A DNA stretch of 13,864 nt from an uncultured Bacteroidales bacterium (GTDB lineage: Bacteria > Bacteroidota > Bacteroidia > Bacteroidales > UBA932). Both the position numbers and the translations under genes were made by a program. Below the pieces are notes generated by a model, which had not been told where the DNA came from, searched no databases, and saw only the letters and a program-made list of their open reading frames with translations. Below are positions 7,203-13,864 of the stretch, one piece after another. The stretch's first letter is position 1, and the number at the start of each line of letters is the position of its first letter. The stretch spans positions 1-13,864 of the forward strand of contig CAMJHJ010000037.1 in NCBI GenBank assembly GCA_946405485.1, read 5' to 3'.

Positions 7203-8822
7203 ATGAAAAAATTTGCACTCCCTTTTCTGATGCTGCTGTCGTTATTGGCATGCAAGCGGGAAGACCCGGTGTTCTCGCTGACACTGAGCAATGCGAACGT
7301 CAAGGTGTCCAATCTGTCCCAGGATTATCTCGTCCAGGTGGACAACAATGCCAAGACCATTTACATCGAGGTGGACTATCTTGACAAGGCGGAACTCTCC
7401 GCTCTGGCGGTGGAAATTGTCGGTCTCCCCGCAGACGCTGCCGCAAATCCGGCCAAATCCACATTCAACTACGCTTCCGGCGCCACCCAGAAGGTGAAAA
7501 TCACCCAGGGCGTGACTTCGGCCGAATATGCCATCAGCGCAGCCGCAGCGGCACCCCAACCCCACTTTGTTTCCGTCAAACTGAACGGGGTGGATGTCGT
7601 CGACGGCTCGGCCAAACTCAAGGGTTCGGCCGACCTGACCACGGTTTCCGTCGAATTTGTCGTTTCTCCGGCCAATACCATTGTCAAGGTTGGCGGTGAA
7701 GTGATTGCTTCCGCCACGGAAGAGGCCCCCAACGCCATCGACTTCAGCGACAAGCTTAACGGAGTGAAATTTACGCTTGTCTGCGATGATGTCACGAAAG
7801 AGGAGACGATCAAGGTCGTTACCACCGGTATCAACAAGGTCAATCGTCTGTGGGGCCGTTACGTCAAGCCGGTTACCGACGGCGCCGACGCCTGGTGGTC
7901 CGAGGTCATTCCCGCCAGCGACCAGTCTATGCGTACGATGGCAATGGATGATAAATATATCTATCTGGCCAAGACCAACAAGACCCTCTATGCTGTTTCC
8001 ATCACCGACCCGACCAAGACCAAAGCGATGGATATGGGCGACTATGCTGCCGGTGGCGTGTTCGGCTCCTGCGCCCTTGCTTCCATGGAGGACGGCAATG
8101 GCGGCTATGTTACTCTGCTGAGCAATATGGTCAACTCCACGGCCAGCGAATTCGTCATTTGGATGTGGGATTCCATGGACGGCAAACCGACGAAAGTCCT
8201 GTCCTATCATCTCCCGGAAGCCGCCCGTATCGGCGACCAGATGTCCGTAGAAGGCACCTGGAAAGACGGTAAGATCTGGTTCCACGACTTTACTTCGCAG
8301 CAGGCCGCCTATGTGTTCACTGTATCCAACGGTGTTATTAACACGACGGCGACCAAGGTGAGCTATGACGCCAAGCAGGGTAACTGGAGCGCTATCTACA
8401 AGTATGACGATACGCAGTATATCGGCGGAGGTCCCGGGGCCAAATCCCGTCTCTTCACCATCAGCGGAAGTACGGCGACCACCCAGCTGGAGCTTCCCGG
8501 CGCCTATTTTGCCAATCCGCTCCACGGTATCCGCTTCTTTACCTTCAACGAGCAGGAGTATATGTCCTATGTCGTGCTCCGCAACAGCTACCAGGACGGC
8601 CAGTTACGCATCACCGAACTCAACGGCGAGACGCTCAAGGCTTCTTTGGAAACCCCTGGCGCAACCTGGAGGTTCGGTCTCGGCGACCCGGTCGAGAACG
8701 ACATCACTGCTGAAAAGAACGGAAATGGACTAGGCAACAGCATCCTCCGCACCATCGGCGGCAAGATCTATATTTCCGCCTATGTGCCCGGCGCCGGCCT
8801 GTCCGTATTCACCATCGAATAA
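7203..8822 (+). CDS. Surface lipoprotein with DUF5018-like repeats and DUF4623 domain (SusE-position protein)
   Basis: A 539-residue lipoprotein with lipobox L-L-S-L-L-A-C (Cys17), followed by K-R-E-D. Charged residues just after the Cys resemble the Bacteroidetes lipoprotein export signal for the cell surface. Two Ig-like modules of DUF5018 type follow (about 22-118 and 121-211). The rest, from N-R-L-W-G-R-Y-V-K-P (about 214) to the C-terminus, has repeated short strands such as M-D-D-K-Y-I-Y-L and N-S-I-L-R-T-I-G-G-K-I-Y-I and fits the DUF4623 family, probably a propeller-like fold. Proteins in this position after susD are usually surface glycan-binding proteins, so that role is inferred. 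No catalytic motif is recognised. The gene has its own AT-rich leader and is followed by a strong terminator, as if it were the last gene of the highly expressed part of the operon. Confidence 0.8.
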   Translation: MKKFALPFLMLLSLLACKREDPVFSLTLSNANVKVSNLSQDYLVQVDNNAKTIYIEVDYLDKAELSALAVEIVGLPADAAANPAKSTFNYASGATQKVKITQGVTSAEYAISAAAAAPQPHFVSVKLNGVDVVDGSAKLKGSADLTTVSVEFVVSPANTIVKVGGEVIASATEEAPNAIDFSDKLNGVKFTLVCDDVTKEETIKVVTTGINKVNRLWGRYVKPVTDGADAWWSEVIPASDQSMRTMAMDDKYIYLAKTNKTLYAVSITDPTKTKAMDMGDYAAGGVFGSCALASMEDGNGGYVTLLSNMVNSTASEFVIWMWDSMDGKPTKVLSYHLPEAARIGDQMSVEGTWKDGKIWFHDFTSQQAAYVFTVSNGVINTTATKVSYDAKQGNWSAIYKYDDTQYIGGGPGAKSRLFTISGSTATTQLELPGAYFANPLHGIRFFTFNEQEYMSYVVLRNSYQDGQLRITELNGETLKASLETPGATWRFGLGDPVENDITAEKNGNGLGNSILRTIGGKIYISAYVPGAGLSVFTIE

Positions 8823-8835
8823 TTCTTTTTCCACG

Positions 8836-8867
8836 GGGATGGCGGGCCCGATCCGCCATCCCTTTTT
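8836..8867 (+). terminator. Rho-independent terminator-like hairpin inside the locus
   Basis: GGGATGGCGG (8836-8845) and CCGCCATCCC (8853-8862) form a perfect 10-bp GC-rich stem with a 7-base loop, followed immediately by TTTTT (8863-8867). It lies 13 bp after the stop of the DUF4623 gene and only 14 bp before the next ATG. No consensus promoter is visible between it and that ATG, so the downstream enzyme genes are probably expressed by read-through at lower level. Confidence 0.85.
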
Positions 8868-8881
8868 CTATCTGTTTGCGT

Positions 8882-10567
8882 ATGATCCGACGGCTCCTTT
8901 GTCTTGTTTGCCTTCTCTCTGCGTGCTCATCCGTCAAGCCGGTTGAAAAGGAAACGCAGTGGGCCATCCGGAGCATTGCCTTTGCGGAGTGGCCGGAAGC
9001 TACCGTCCAAATCGATAATGATGCCCATACCGTGAGCATCATCCTTCCGCACGGAAGCAAAGCCGGGAAGAGTGTGGTGGATATCCAGCTTGACAAGGGG
9101 ATTACCTCCGTTCCTGCAAGCGGCGAAACGACCGACCTGGCTACGCTGAAGGCCATTTATCTCTCCGACGCGAAGGGCAGCGCAATGCGGTATGCCGTAA
9201 CCGTGTCCGTCAGGGCTTCCTCTTCGACGGCCTTTTCATCTATGTGTGAAACGCGGTATCTGGTCAAAGCATGGCCGTCGGGAAACAAACTGTCTTTCCG
9301 CCTTCCTTTCGGGGCGGACCTCCAGCATCTCTCCTTCGAGGCCGACACCCCGGAGGCACTCCGTTTCGCCCCGTCCATCTCGGACATCGACCTTTCGTCT
9401 CCCCGCGAGGTGAGCGTCATTGCCGCGGACGGGGAAACCACCCGGAAAATCACGCTGGAAGCATCCTTGTACCCGAAAGATACGGGGGTCCGCGGCGTTT
9501 ATCTTCCCTCTCCCTCCCACACGGGTTCCTTCCTCTCCTACAGTGAAGTCTGCAAGTCGTTGGACCTGCTCGCTTCGCTCAATTTCAACTGCCTGTTTGT
9601 CTGTGCCTGGGCGGCCTCCAAGACGGCCTGGGACAGCGATGTGCTGAAGGAAAACAGCACCTGGCCGACCCGGGCGGCCGGCAACATGTACGCTTCCTAC
9701 ACCGGCGGATCGGGTGATGCGGTCCGCGATATCATCGAGGCGGCCCACGCCAGGGGCATCAAGGTGATTCTCTGGTTTGAATATGGATTCATGCATGGCA
9801 TCGGAGGTGTCAACAAGAGCGATCCCGTCCTGGCGAAACATCCTTCCTGGATGGGGATCCGGGATGACGGCTCCGCCTGCCATTACAACGATACGGATTA
9901 TTATCTGAACGGCTACGATCCTGATGTCCAGAAGTTTATGCTGGACCTGATGAAAGAGGCCGTGACCCGCTATCCCGATGTGGACGGCATCCAGGGCGAC
10001 GACCGTCTGCCGGCAATGCCGCGCAATTCCGGCTATGACGAGGCGACCCAAGCACGTTATCTGGCGGCCACCGGGAAGGCGGCCCCGGCCGATTATAACA
10101 ATGCCGACTGGGTCCGCTGGCGCCTGGATGTCCTGAATGGCTTCGCAGCGAAGATGCACACGGAACTGAAGGCGCTCAAGCCTTCATTGATCGTCTGCTT
10201 CGCTCCCAATAAGTATCCCTGGTGCGAGAATGTCCTGATGCAGGACTGGCCGGGCTGGATTGCCGACGGCAGCGTCGACCTGCTGACGGTCCAGTGCTAC
10301 GTGATCGCCCGTTATGAGGAGGATGCCTCCGCGACGCTGGATATCGTCCGCGAAAAGACAGACGCCCCTCTCTTCAACCCGGCGATGATTCTCAAGAACG
10401 GAGATGCAATCCTTCCCGTAGATAAAATCGCCGCCCAGCTCCAGTACAACCGGCAGATCGGGACCTTCGGCGAATCGCAGTTCTGGTTCGACGGGCTGAA
10501 AATCCCGGAAGTCCAGGAGATTTTCAAGGCCTATTACAGTTATCCCGTTCCTTTCCCCAACCTATGA
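8882..10567 (+). CDS. GHL10-type (family 10-like) glycosyl hydrolase lipoprotein with N-terminal Ig-like modules
   Basis: A 561-residue predicted lipoprotein with lipobox L-L-S-A-C (Cys15). Two DUF5018-like beta-sandwich modules come first (about 25-110 and 115-197). A TIM-barrel domain of the GHL10 (DUF187/PF02638-like) type follows from about 202: V-R-G-V-Y-L-P at the first strand, A-H-A-R-G-I-K-V-I-L-W-F-E-Y-G (289-302), H-P-S-W-M (320-324), and D-G-I-Q-G-D-D-R (368-375). The last is the acidic D-G-I-x-x-D-D signature thought to hold catalytic residues. GHL10 proteins are presumed glycan hydrolases, mostly of unproven specificity. The ATG at 8882 is chosen over an in-frame TTG at 8876 because it gives a clean signal peptide. 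The stop overlaps the next start (ATGA). The substrate is unknown. Hydrolase fold is likely, activity unproven. Confidence 0.85.
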   Translation: MIRRLLCLVCLLSACSSVKPVEKETQWAIRSIAFAEWPEATVQIDNDAHTVSIILPHGSKAGKSVVDIQLDKGITSVPASGETTDLATLKAIYLSDAKGSAMRYAVTVSVRASSSTAFSSMCETRYLVKAWPSGNKLSFRLPFGADLQHLSFEADTPEALRFAPSISDIDLSSPREVSVIAADGETTRKITLEASLYPKDTGVRGVYLPSPSHTGSFLSYSEVCKSLDLLASLNFNCLFVCAWAASKTAWDSDVLKENSTWPTRAAGNMYASYTGGSGDAVRDIIEAAHARGIKVILWFEYGFMHGIGGVNKSDPVLAKHPSWMGIRDDGSACHYNDTDYYLNGYDPDVQKFMLDLMKEAVTRYPDVDGIQGDDRLPAMPRNSGYDEATQARYLAATGKAAPADYNNADWVRWRLDVLNGFAAKMHTELKALKPSLIVCFAPNKYPWCENVLMQDWPGWIADGSVDLLTVQCYVIARYEEDASATLDIVREKTDAPLFNPAMILKNGDAILPVDKIAAQLQYNRQIGTFGESQFWFDGLKIPEVQEIFKAYYSYPVPFPNL

Positions 10568-12147
10568 GAAGGAAAATGACAATACTCCTGTTTGGTTTGT
10601 TCTCCTGTATCTCATGTACCGGAGAGAAACCCGGGCAGGAAAGCCCATCCGGTACTGACGGGCCAGTGCCTCCTGCTGAACGGGTTCTGGCCGCTCCGGG
10701 CAACCTTACTGCACAGAAGACGGATGGTGGCATACTCCTTCAATGGGAGGATCTCAGCAACCGGGAGGAAGGTTATCTGGTGGGAAAAAAGAACGGGAGC
10801 AACGGCAAATCCGCCGAATTTTTCCTGCCGGCGAATACCATATCCTGGACAGACACCGATTTCCATTCGGGGCAGACAGATTATACCGTTCAGTCTTATT
10901 GGCACATGGACAGGTCTCCGGCCTCATCGGTCTCTTTCACGGAGATTGCCCTGCCGGAAGTTTCATTCCTCCCGGTGGAGGCATCGTGCCATATGGCCGT
11001 CCTTGGCCTCAAAGTCATCTCCGACGGTGGCGATCCCGTCACGTTCGGGGTTACCCGCAGTCGCGACGACGGATCGGATTCCCGGGATATCTCCTATGCG
11101 GAACGTCTCTCCGCCGGAGATGTTGCCTATCTGCTCTCCGAAGACCTGGAGGAAAATGTGACATACCGGTTCCTCCCCTGGGCTGAGAATTCCGCCGGAA
11201 GGGTTTCCGGGGACGCCCGGACGGCCCGCCTGAGTGCGAATCCTGGCCCGGTAACGCTCACTTGGGAAGACATTCCCGCCGGATCACTTCCCCAAGGCGT
11301 AGCGTTGAAGAAGGCCTCAACCGACGTTTTGGGCCATCCTGTCAATCTCTGGTGTGTCATGGCGGATCTGTCCAAAGGAACGGTCGAAATCCGCACCACA
11401 ATTTCACAGACCCTCATTGAGCCGGGTACTTATATCCGTGAGACGCTGTCCGGAGAAGGGCGGGTCCTGGCCCTGACCAACGGCGGTTACTTTGCCTCCC
11501 CTGCGATGTCGTACAGTTATGTATGTGACAGAGGAGTCAAGAAGGCGTCTAATGTGACGCAGCTGACCCGGACACGAGGCTATACGGTCACACGGGGATT
11601 CTGGGGCGTCGACGCTTCCGGCCGGCCCGCCATCGGATGGCAAAATGGAGAGAACTGCTATGCCGAACCGCTTCCCGTCTATGACGGAGGTCCGGTCTTG
11701 TATCCCGACAGTAACCTGCCGCTCCTTCAGGAGTGGACGCCCTTTAGCGCCATAGGCGGAGGTCCGGTACTGGTCAAGGACGGAAGATACTGCTTTGATT
11801 ATCTGAAATCCCTCTCAGGGATGTACCTGTCCAACCACGAGCTTTTCCAGTCGGACATCTATGCGTCCGGCCTCCGTGCGCCCCGCACGGCAGTCGGATC
11901 CAATCCGGATGGCCTTGTCGTGCTCCTTGTCGCCGATGGCCGCAACAGCGGCGGCAGTACCGGGCTTACGCTGGATGAGCTTGCACAGATTATGACGGGA
12001 CTGGGATGTACGGATGTTCTCAATTTGGACGGCGGTGGTTCGTCGATGATCCTGACAGGTTCAGAAGGGACCCTGCAGAATAACCCTTCCGACGGGCGGC
12101 AGCGCAAAGTACTGTCATTCGTCTCGATCATGGAGAAAAAGCAATGA
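10564..12147 (+). CDS. Phosphodiester glycosidase family (NAGPA) lipoprotein with Fn3-like modules
   Basis: A 527-residue predicted lipoprotein with lipobox S-C-I-S-C (Cys18). A fibronectin type III-like module occupies about 40-120 (A-P-G-N-L-T-A near the start, W-T-D-T-D-F and Y-T-V-Q-S-Y later), with a second beta-sandwich at about 122-222. The catalytic-type domain runs from about 235 to the end. It has the marks of PF09992 (NAGPA, DUF2233): N-G-G-Y-F (306-310), I-G-G-G-P-V-L, R-A-P-R-T-A-V-G (438-445) and L-N-L-D-G-G-G-S-S (486-494). The mammalian member removes GlcNAc from GlcNAc-1-phospho-mannose, and bacterial members are thought to cleave sugar-1-phosphodiesters. The start overlaps the previous stop (ATGA) and the stop overlaps the next start in the same way, so all three enzyme genes look translationally coupled. 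An alternative start at 10576 would shorten the signal peptide. Confidence 0.88.
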   Translation: MRRKMTILLFGLFSCISCTGEKPGQESPSGTDGPVPPAERVLAAPGNLTAQKTDGGILLQWEDLSNREEGYLVGKKNGSNGKSAEFFLPANTISWTDTDFHSGQTDYTVQSYWHMDRSPASSVSFTEIALPEVSFLPVEASCHMAVLGLKVISDGGDPVTFGVTRSRDDGSDSRDISYAERLSAGDVAYLLSEDLEENVTYRFLPWAENSAGRVSGDARTARLSANPGPVTLTWEDIPAGSLPQGVALKKASTDVLGHPVNLWCVMADLSKGTVEIRTTISQTLIEPGTYIRETLSGEGRVLALTNGGYFASPAMSYSYVCDRGVKKASNVTQLTRTRGYTVTRGFWGVDASGRPAIGWQNGENCYAEPLPVYDGGPVLYPDSNLPLLQEWTPFSAIGGGPVLVKDGRYCFDYLKSLSGMYLSNHELFQSDIYASGLRAPRTAVGSNPDGLVVLLVADGRNSGGSTGLTLDELAQIMTGLGCTDVLNLDGGGSSMILTGSEGTLQNNPSDGRQRKVLSFVSIMEKKQ

Positions 12148-13658
12148 AACGTTTCTTGTGGCTAACCGTCCTGCTGATGCTGGGCACGGCCTGTACGGCA
12201 AAATATGATGTCGTCGTCATCGGCGGCGGCACGGGCGGAACCGCTGCGGCCATCGAAGCGGCCCGTAACGGGGTTTCCGTCCTGATCATCGAGCAGTCTC
12301 CCTGGCTGGGCGGAATGCTCACAAGTGCGGGCGTCAGTGCCGTGGATGGCAATTACCGCCTCCGCGGTGGCATCTTTGCCGAATTCAGCGACTCGCTCGC
12401 AGCGCGATATGGTGGCTATGAAGCGCTCAAATCAGGATGGGTCAGCAATATCCTCTTCAATCCCGCCGCCGGGGCGGACATCCTGCTCAGAATGGCCCAG
12501 GAAGCCGGCGTTCAACTCCGGCTGCAGACAGACTTTCACTCTGTGAGGCATTCTGGCAATGACTGGATCATTGTCCTGGATGACGGAAGCAAGGTCCGCG
12601 CCCGGATCCTGGTCGACGGGACGGAACTGGGGGATGTGGCCTCCGCGCTGGATATCCCCGCCCTGCCCTCCTACGGCCCCGTACAGGACCTGACTTATGT
12701 ATTGACGGTCAAGAAGTATGACCACGATGTCCTTATTCCGCGCCCGGAAGATTATGATGTCAACCGTTACCGGAACTGCTGCCTCAATCCGCTTGCGGAG
12801 AATCGCGAAGGCCTGAACCCGGACGGCCAGCATCTGTGGCCTCCCGAGCAGATGCTGTCTTACGGCATGCTGCCCGACGGCGAGATGATGATTAACTGGC
12901 CCATTTCCGGCAACGACTACTATCTGGACTATCTGAATCTTTCAAAAGAAGAGCGGGAGAAGGCCCTGCAAGGTGCCCGGAACCGTTCGCTGGGATTCTT
13001 ATATTTCATGCAGCAGGAGCTGGGATATACCCGCCTGGGCATTGCGGATGACGTCTATCCTTCTGATGACGGGCTTCCGTTCTATCCGTATTACCGGGAA
13101 GCACGCCGGATCGCAGGACGCGATACCATGACGTTTGCGGCGGCGGCCCATCCTTACGATTATGACCTGTATACCCGCGCCATCGCCGTAGGAGATTACC
13201 CGGTTGATCATCATCATTTGCAATATCCGAAATGGAAGGAGATGCATGTTCAGCCGTATGACCGGATTCCCTCGTTCTCCGTGCCGCTGGGTGTTGTGAT
13301 GCCCGTCTCGGTGGAGGATTTCCTGGTGGCAGACAAGGCGATCTCCGTCGACTACGACATCAACGGCTCCACCAGATTGCAGCCCGTTATCCTGGGAATT
13401 GGACAAGCGGCCGGTGCCCTGGCCACACTCGCTGTCCGGGGCGGCTGTCATCCGTCCGAGGTTCCCGTTCGGGATGTGCAGGAAACACTGCTGGATCACG
13501 GCTGCTATCTGCTTCCGTTCCTCGACCTGAAACCCGGAGATGAAGGGTTCCGCCAGTTGCAGCTGGATGGCTTGGACGGGAAAGTCCGGGGGGAGGGACG
13601 TTCCGTGGGCTGGGTCAATGAAACCTGGGTTCACAGTCCCATCGTTGAAACGCCTTGA
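12144..13658 (+). CDS. Exported FAD-dependent oxidoreductase (FAD_oxidored, xanthan lyase-like family)
   Basis: A 504-residue flavoprotein of the PF12831 type. After a hydrophobic N-terminus ending at a probable lipid-modified Cys17 (L-G-T-A-C) comes a dinucleotide-binding Rossmann motif: V-V-V-I-G-G-G-T-G-G (23-32) with the acidic residue E50 at the end of the second strand. W-L-G-G-M-L-T-S-A-G follows (54-63), and G-I-G-Q-A-A-G-A-L-A near the C-terminus would contact the FAD pyrophosphate. The family name reflects similarity to an annotated xanthan lyase, but most members are expected to be oxidoreductases with unknown substrates. The signal is Sec/lipoprotein-like with no twin-arginine motif, so FAD would have to be bound outside the cytoplasm. 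The lipobox is weak at -3 (Gly), so lipidation is less certain than for its neighbours. The gene is coupled to the NAGPA gene by an ATGA overlap and is the last gene of the locus. Confidence 0.87.
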   Translation: MKRFLWLTVLLMLGTACTAKYDVVVIGGGTGGTAAAIEAARNGVSVLIIEQSPWLGGMLTSAGVSAVDGNYRLRGGIFAEFSDSLAARYGGYEALKSGWVSNILFNPAAGADILLRMAQEAGVQLRLQTDFHSVRHSGNDWIIVLDDGSKVRARILVDGTELGDVASALDIPALPSYGPVQDLTYVLTVKKYDHDVLIPRPEDYDVNRYRNCCLNPLAENREGLNPDGQHLWPPEQMLSYGMLPDGEMMINWPISGNDYYLDYLNLSKEEREKALQGARNRSLGFLYFMQQELGYTRLGIADDVYPSDDGLPFYPYYREARRIAGRDTMTFAAAAHPYDYDLYTRAIAVGDYPVDHHHLQYPKWKEMHVQPYDRIPSFSVPLGVVMPVSVEDFLVADKAISVDYDINGSTRLQPVILGIGQAAGALATLAVRGGCHPSEVPVRDVQETLLDHGCYLLPFLDLKPGDEGFRQLQLDGLDGKVRGEGRSVGWVNETWVHSPIVETP

Positions 13659-13676
13659 AATGAGGATTTGAAGGCG
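13651..13676. terminator. Imperfect hairpin between convergent genes (possible weak terminator)
   Basis: CGCCTT (13651-13656) pairs with AAGGCG (13671-13676) and AAAT with ATTT inside, around one G-G mismatch and a GAGG loop. It spans the stop codon of the oxidoreductase gene. There is no T tract on the plus strand and only three T bases after it on the minus strand, so terminator function is weak or uncertain. Its place between two convergent genes is the main support. Confidence 0.3.
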
Positions 13677-13694
13677 CCGTGACTTGACCGGACC

Positions 13695-13864
13695 TTATCG
13701 CGAGGCGAACTCCTCGAAGGGCTTCAGGCCGCCGGCGACCCGGTAAATCTTGTAGTAGAACGCCCGCCGGTTCGTCAAGGTGATGCCGTTTTCGCTTCCC
13801 TTGGAAGCAAGATCCTCCCACTGCTTGAGATTGGCCTCCCGCTTGGCGTCATCCGTGTAGTCGG
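13695..13864 (-). CDS. 3' end of an unrecognised minus-strand gene (partial)
   Basis: Read on the minus strand from the window edge, codons from 13862 give about 55 residues without interruption, ending in a TAA at 13695-13697. The peptide begins D-Y-T-D-D-A-K-R-E-A and ends L-K-P-F-E-E-F-A-S-R. It is hydrophilic, with normal amino-acid balance and codon use like the neighbouring genes, so it is probably the C-terminus of a real protein whose start lies outside the window. I do not recognise the family. It converges on the oxidoreductase gene and is therefore not part of the operon. Confidence 0.6.
   Translation of the reverse strand, partial: DYTDDAKREANLKQWEDLASKGSENGITLTNRRAFYYKIYRVAGGLKPFEEFASR

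Noticed and set aside
8869..8878. TATCTGTTTG before the GHL10 gene as a -7 box
   Set aside because: The spacing between TA and TTTG is four bases instead of two and no convincing -33 element is present, so it was not called a promoter.
13615..13821. A 68-codon open frame on the minus strand at the right edge
   Set aside because: It runs into the 3' end of the oxidoreductase gene and lies in a different frame from the minus-strand coding end at 13695-13864, which has the more natural composition.
1..13864. CRISPR arrays, insertion sequences, integrase or transposase genes and long direct repeats
   Set aside because: None seen. Intergenic space is very small, and every gap is shorter than 110 bases and accounted for above.

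Overview
The window looks like a polysaccharide-utilization-type locus from a GC-rich member of the Bacteroidetes, probably Bacteroidales. Three things point there: a SusC/SusD pair, an exact Bacteroidetes-type promoter (TTTG-N20-TAnnTTTG), and a run of Sec/lipobox lipoproteins with AT-rich or no Shine-Dalgarno leaders. Base composition is well above 50% GC by eye, as in Alistipes-like or Cryptobacteroides-like lineages. The genus is a guess.

Layout: (1) positions 1-50 hold the last bases of a tRNA, most likely tRNA-Gly(GCC), and its rho-independent terminator. (2) A promoter at 99-130 drives an ECF sigma factor (152-679), followed by a FecR-type anti-sigma factor (724-1656). (3) A SusC-type TonB-dependent transporter with an STN signalling domain (1653-5066) is followed by SusD (5076-6740), a small one-domain lipoprotein (6740-7171) and a DUF4623-type surface lipoprotein (7203-8822). 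This block ends in a strong terminator-like hairpin (8836-8867). (4) Three coupled genes for exported enzymes follow: a GHL10-type TIM-barrel glycosyl hydrolase-like protein (8882-10567), a phosphodiester glycosidase of the NAGPA family (10564-12147) and an FAD-dependent oxidoreductase of the FAD_oxidored/xanthan lyase-like family (12144-13658). (5) The 3' end of an unrecognised gene on the minus strand (13695-13864) converges on the locus and marks its right edge.

How the parts probably work together (inference from the families): SusD and the two accessory lipoproteins capture a glycan at the cell surface and SusC imports it. Substrate occupancy is passed from the SusC STN domain to FecR, which releases the ECF sigma factor. 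The three downstream enzymes process the glycan. No classical CAZy glycoside hydrolase, polysaccharide lyase, sulfatase or inner-membrane sugar transporter is present. The enzyme set (GHL10 + phosphodiester glycosidase + flavin oxidoreductase, all with lipoprotein signals) is the unusual part. It suggests a substrate with sugar-1-phosphodiester linkages and/or an oxidative step, but the substrate cannot be read from the sequence.
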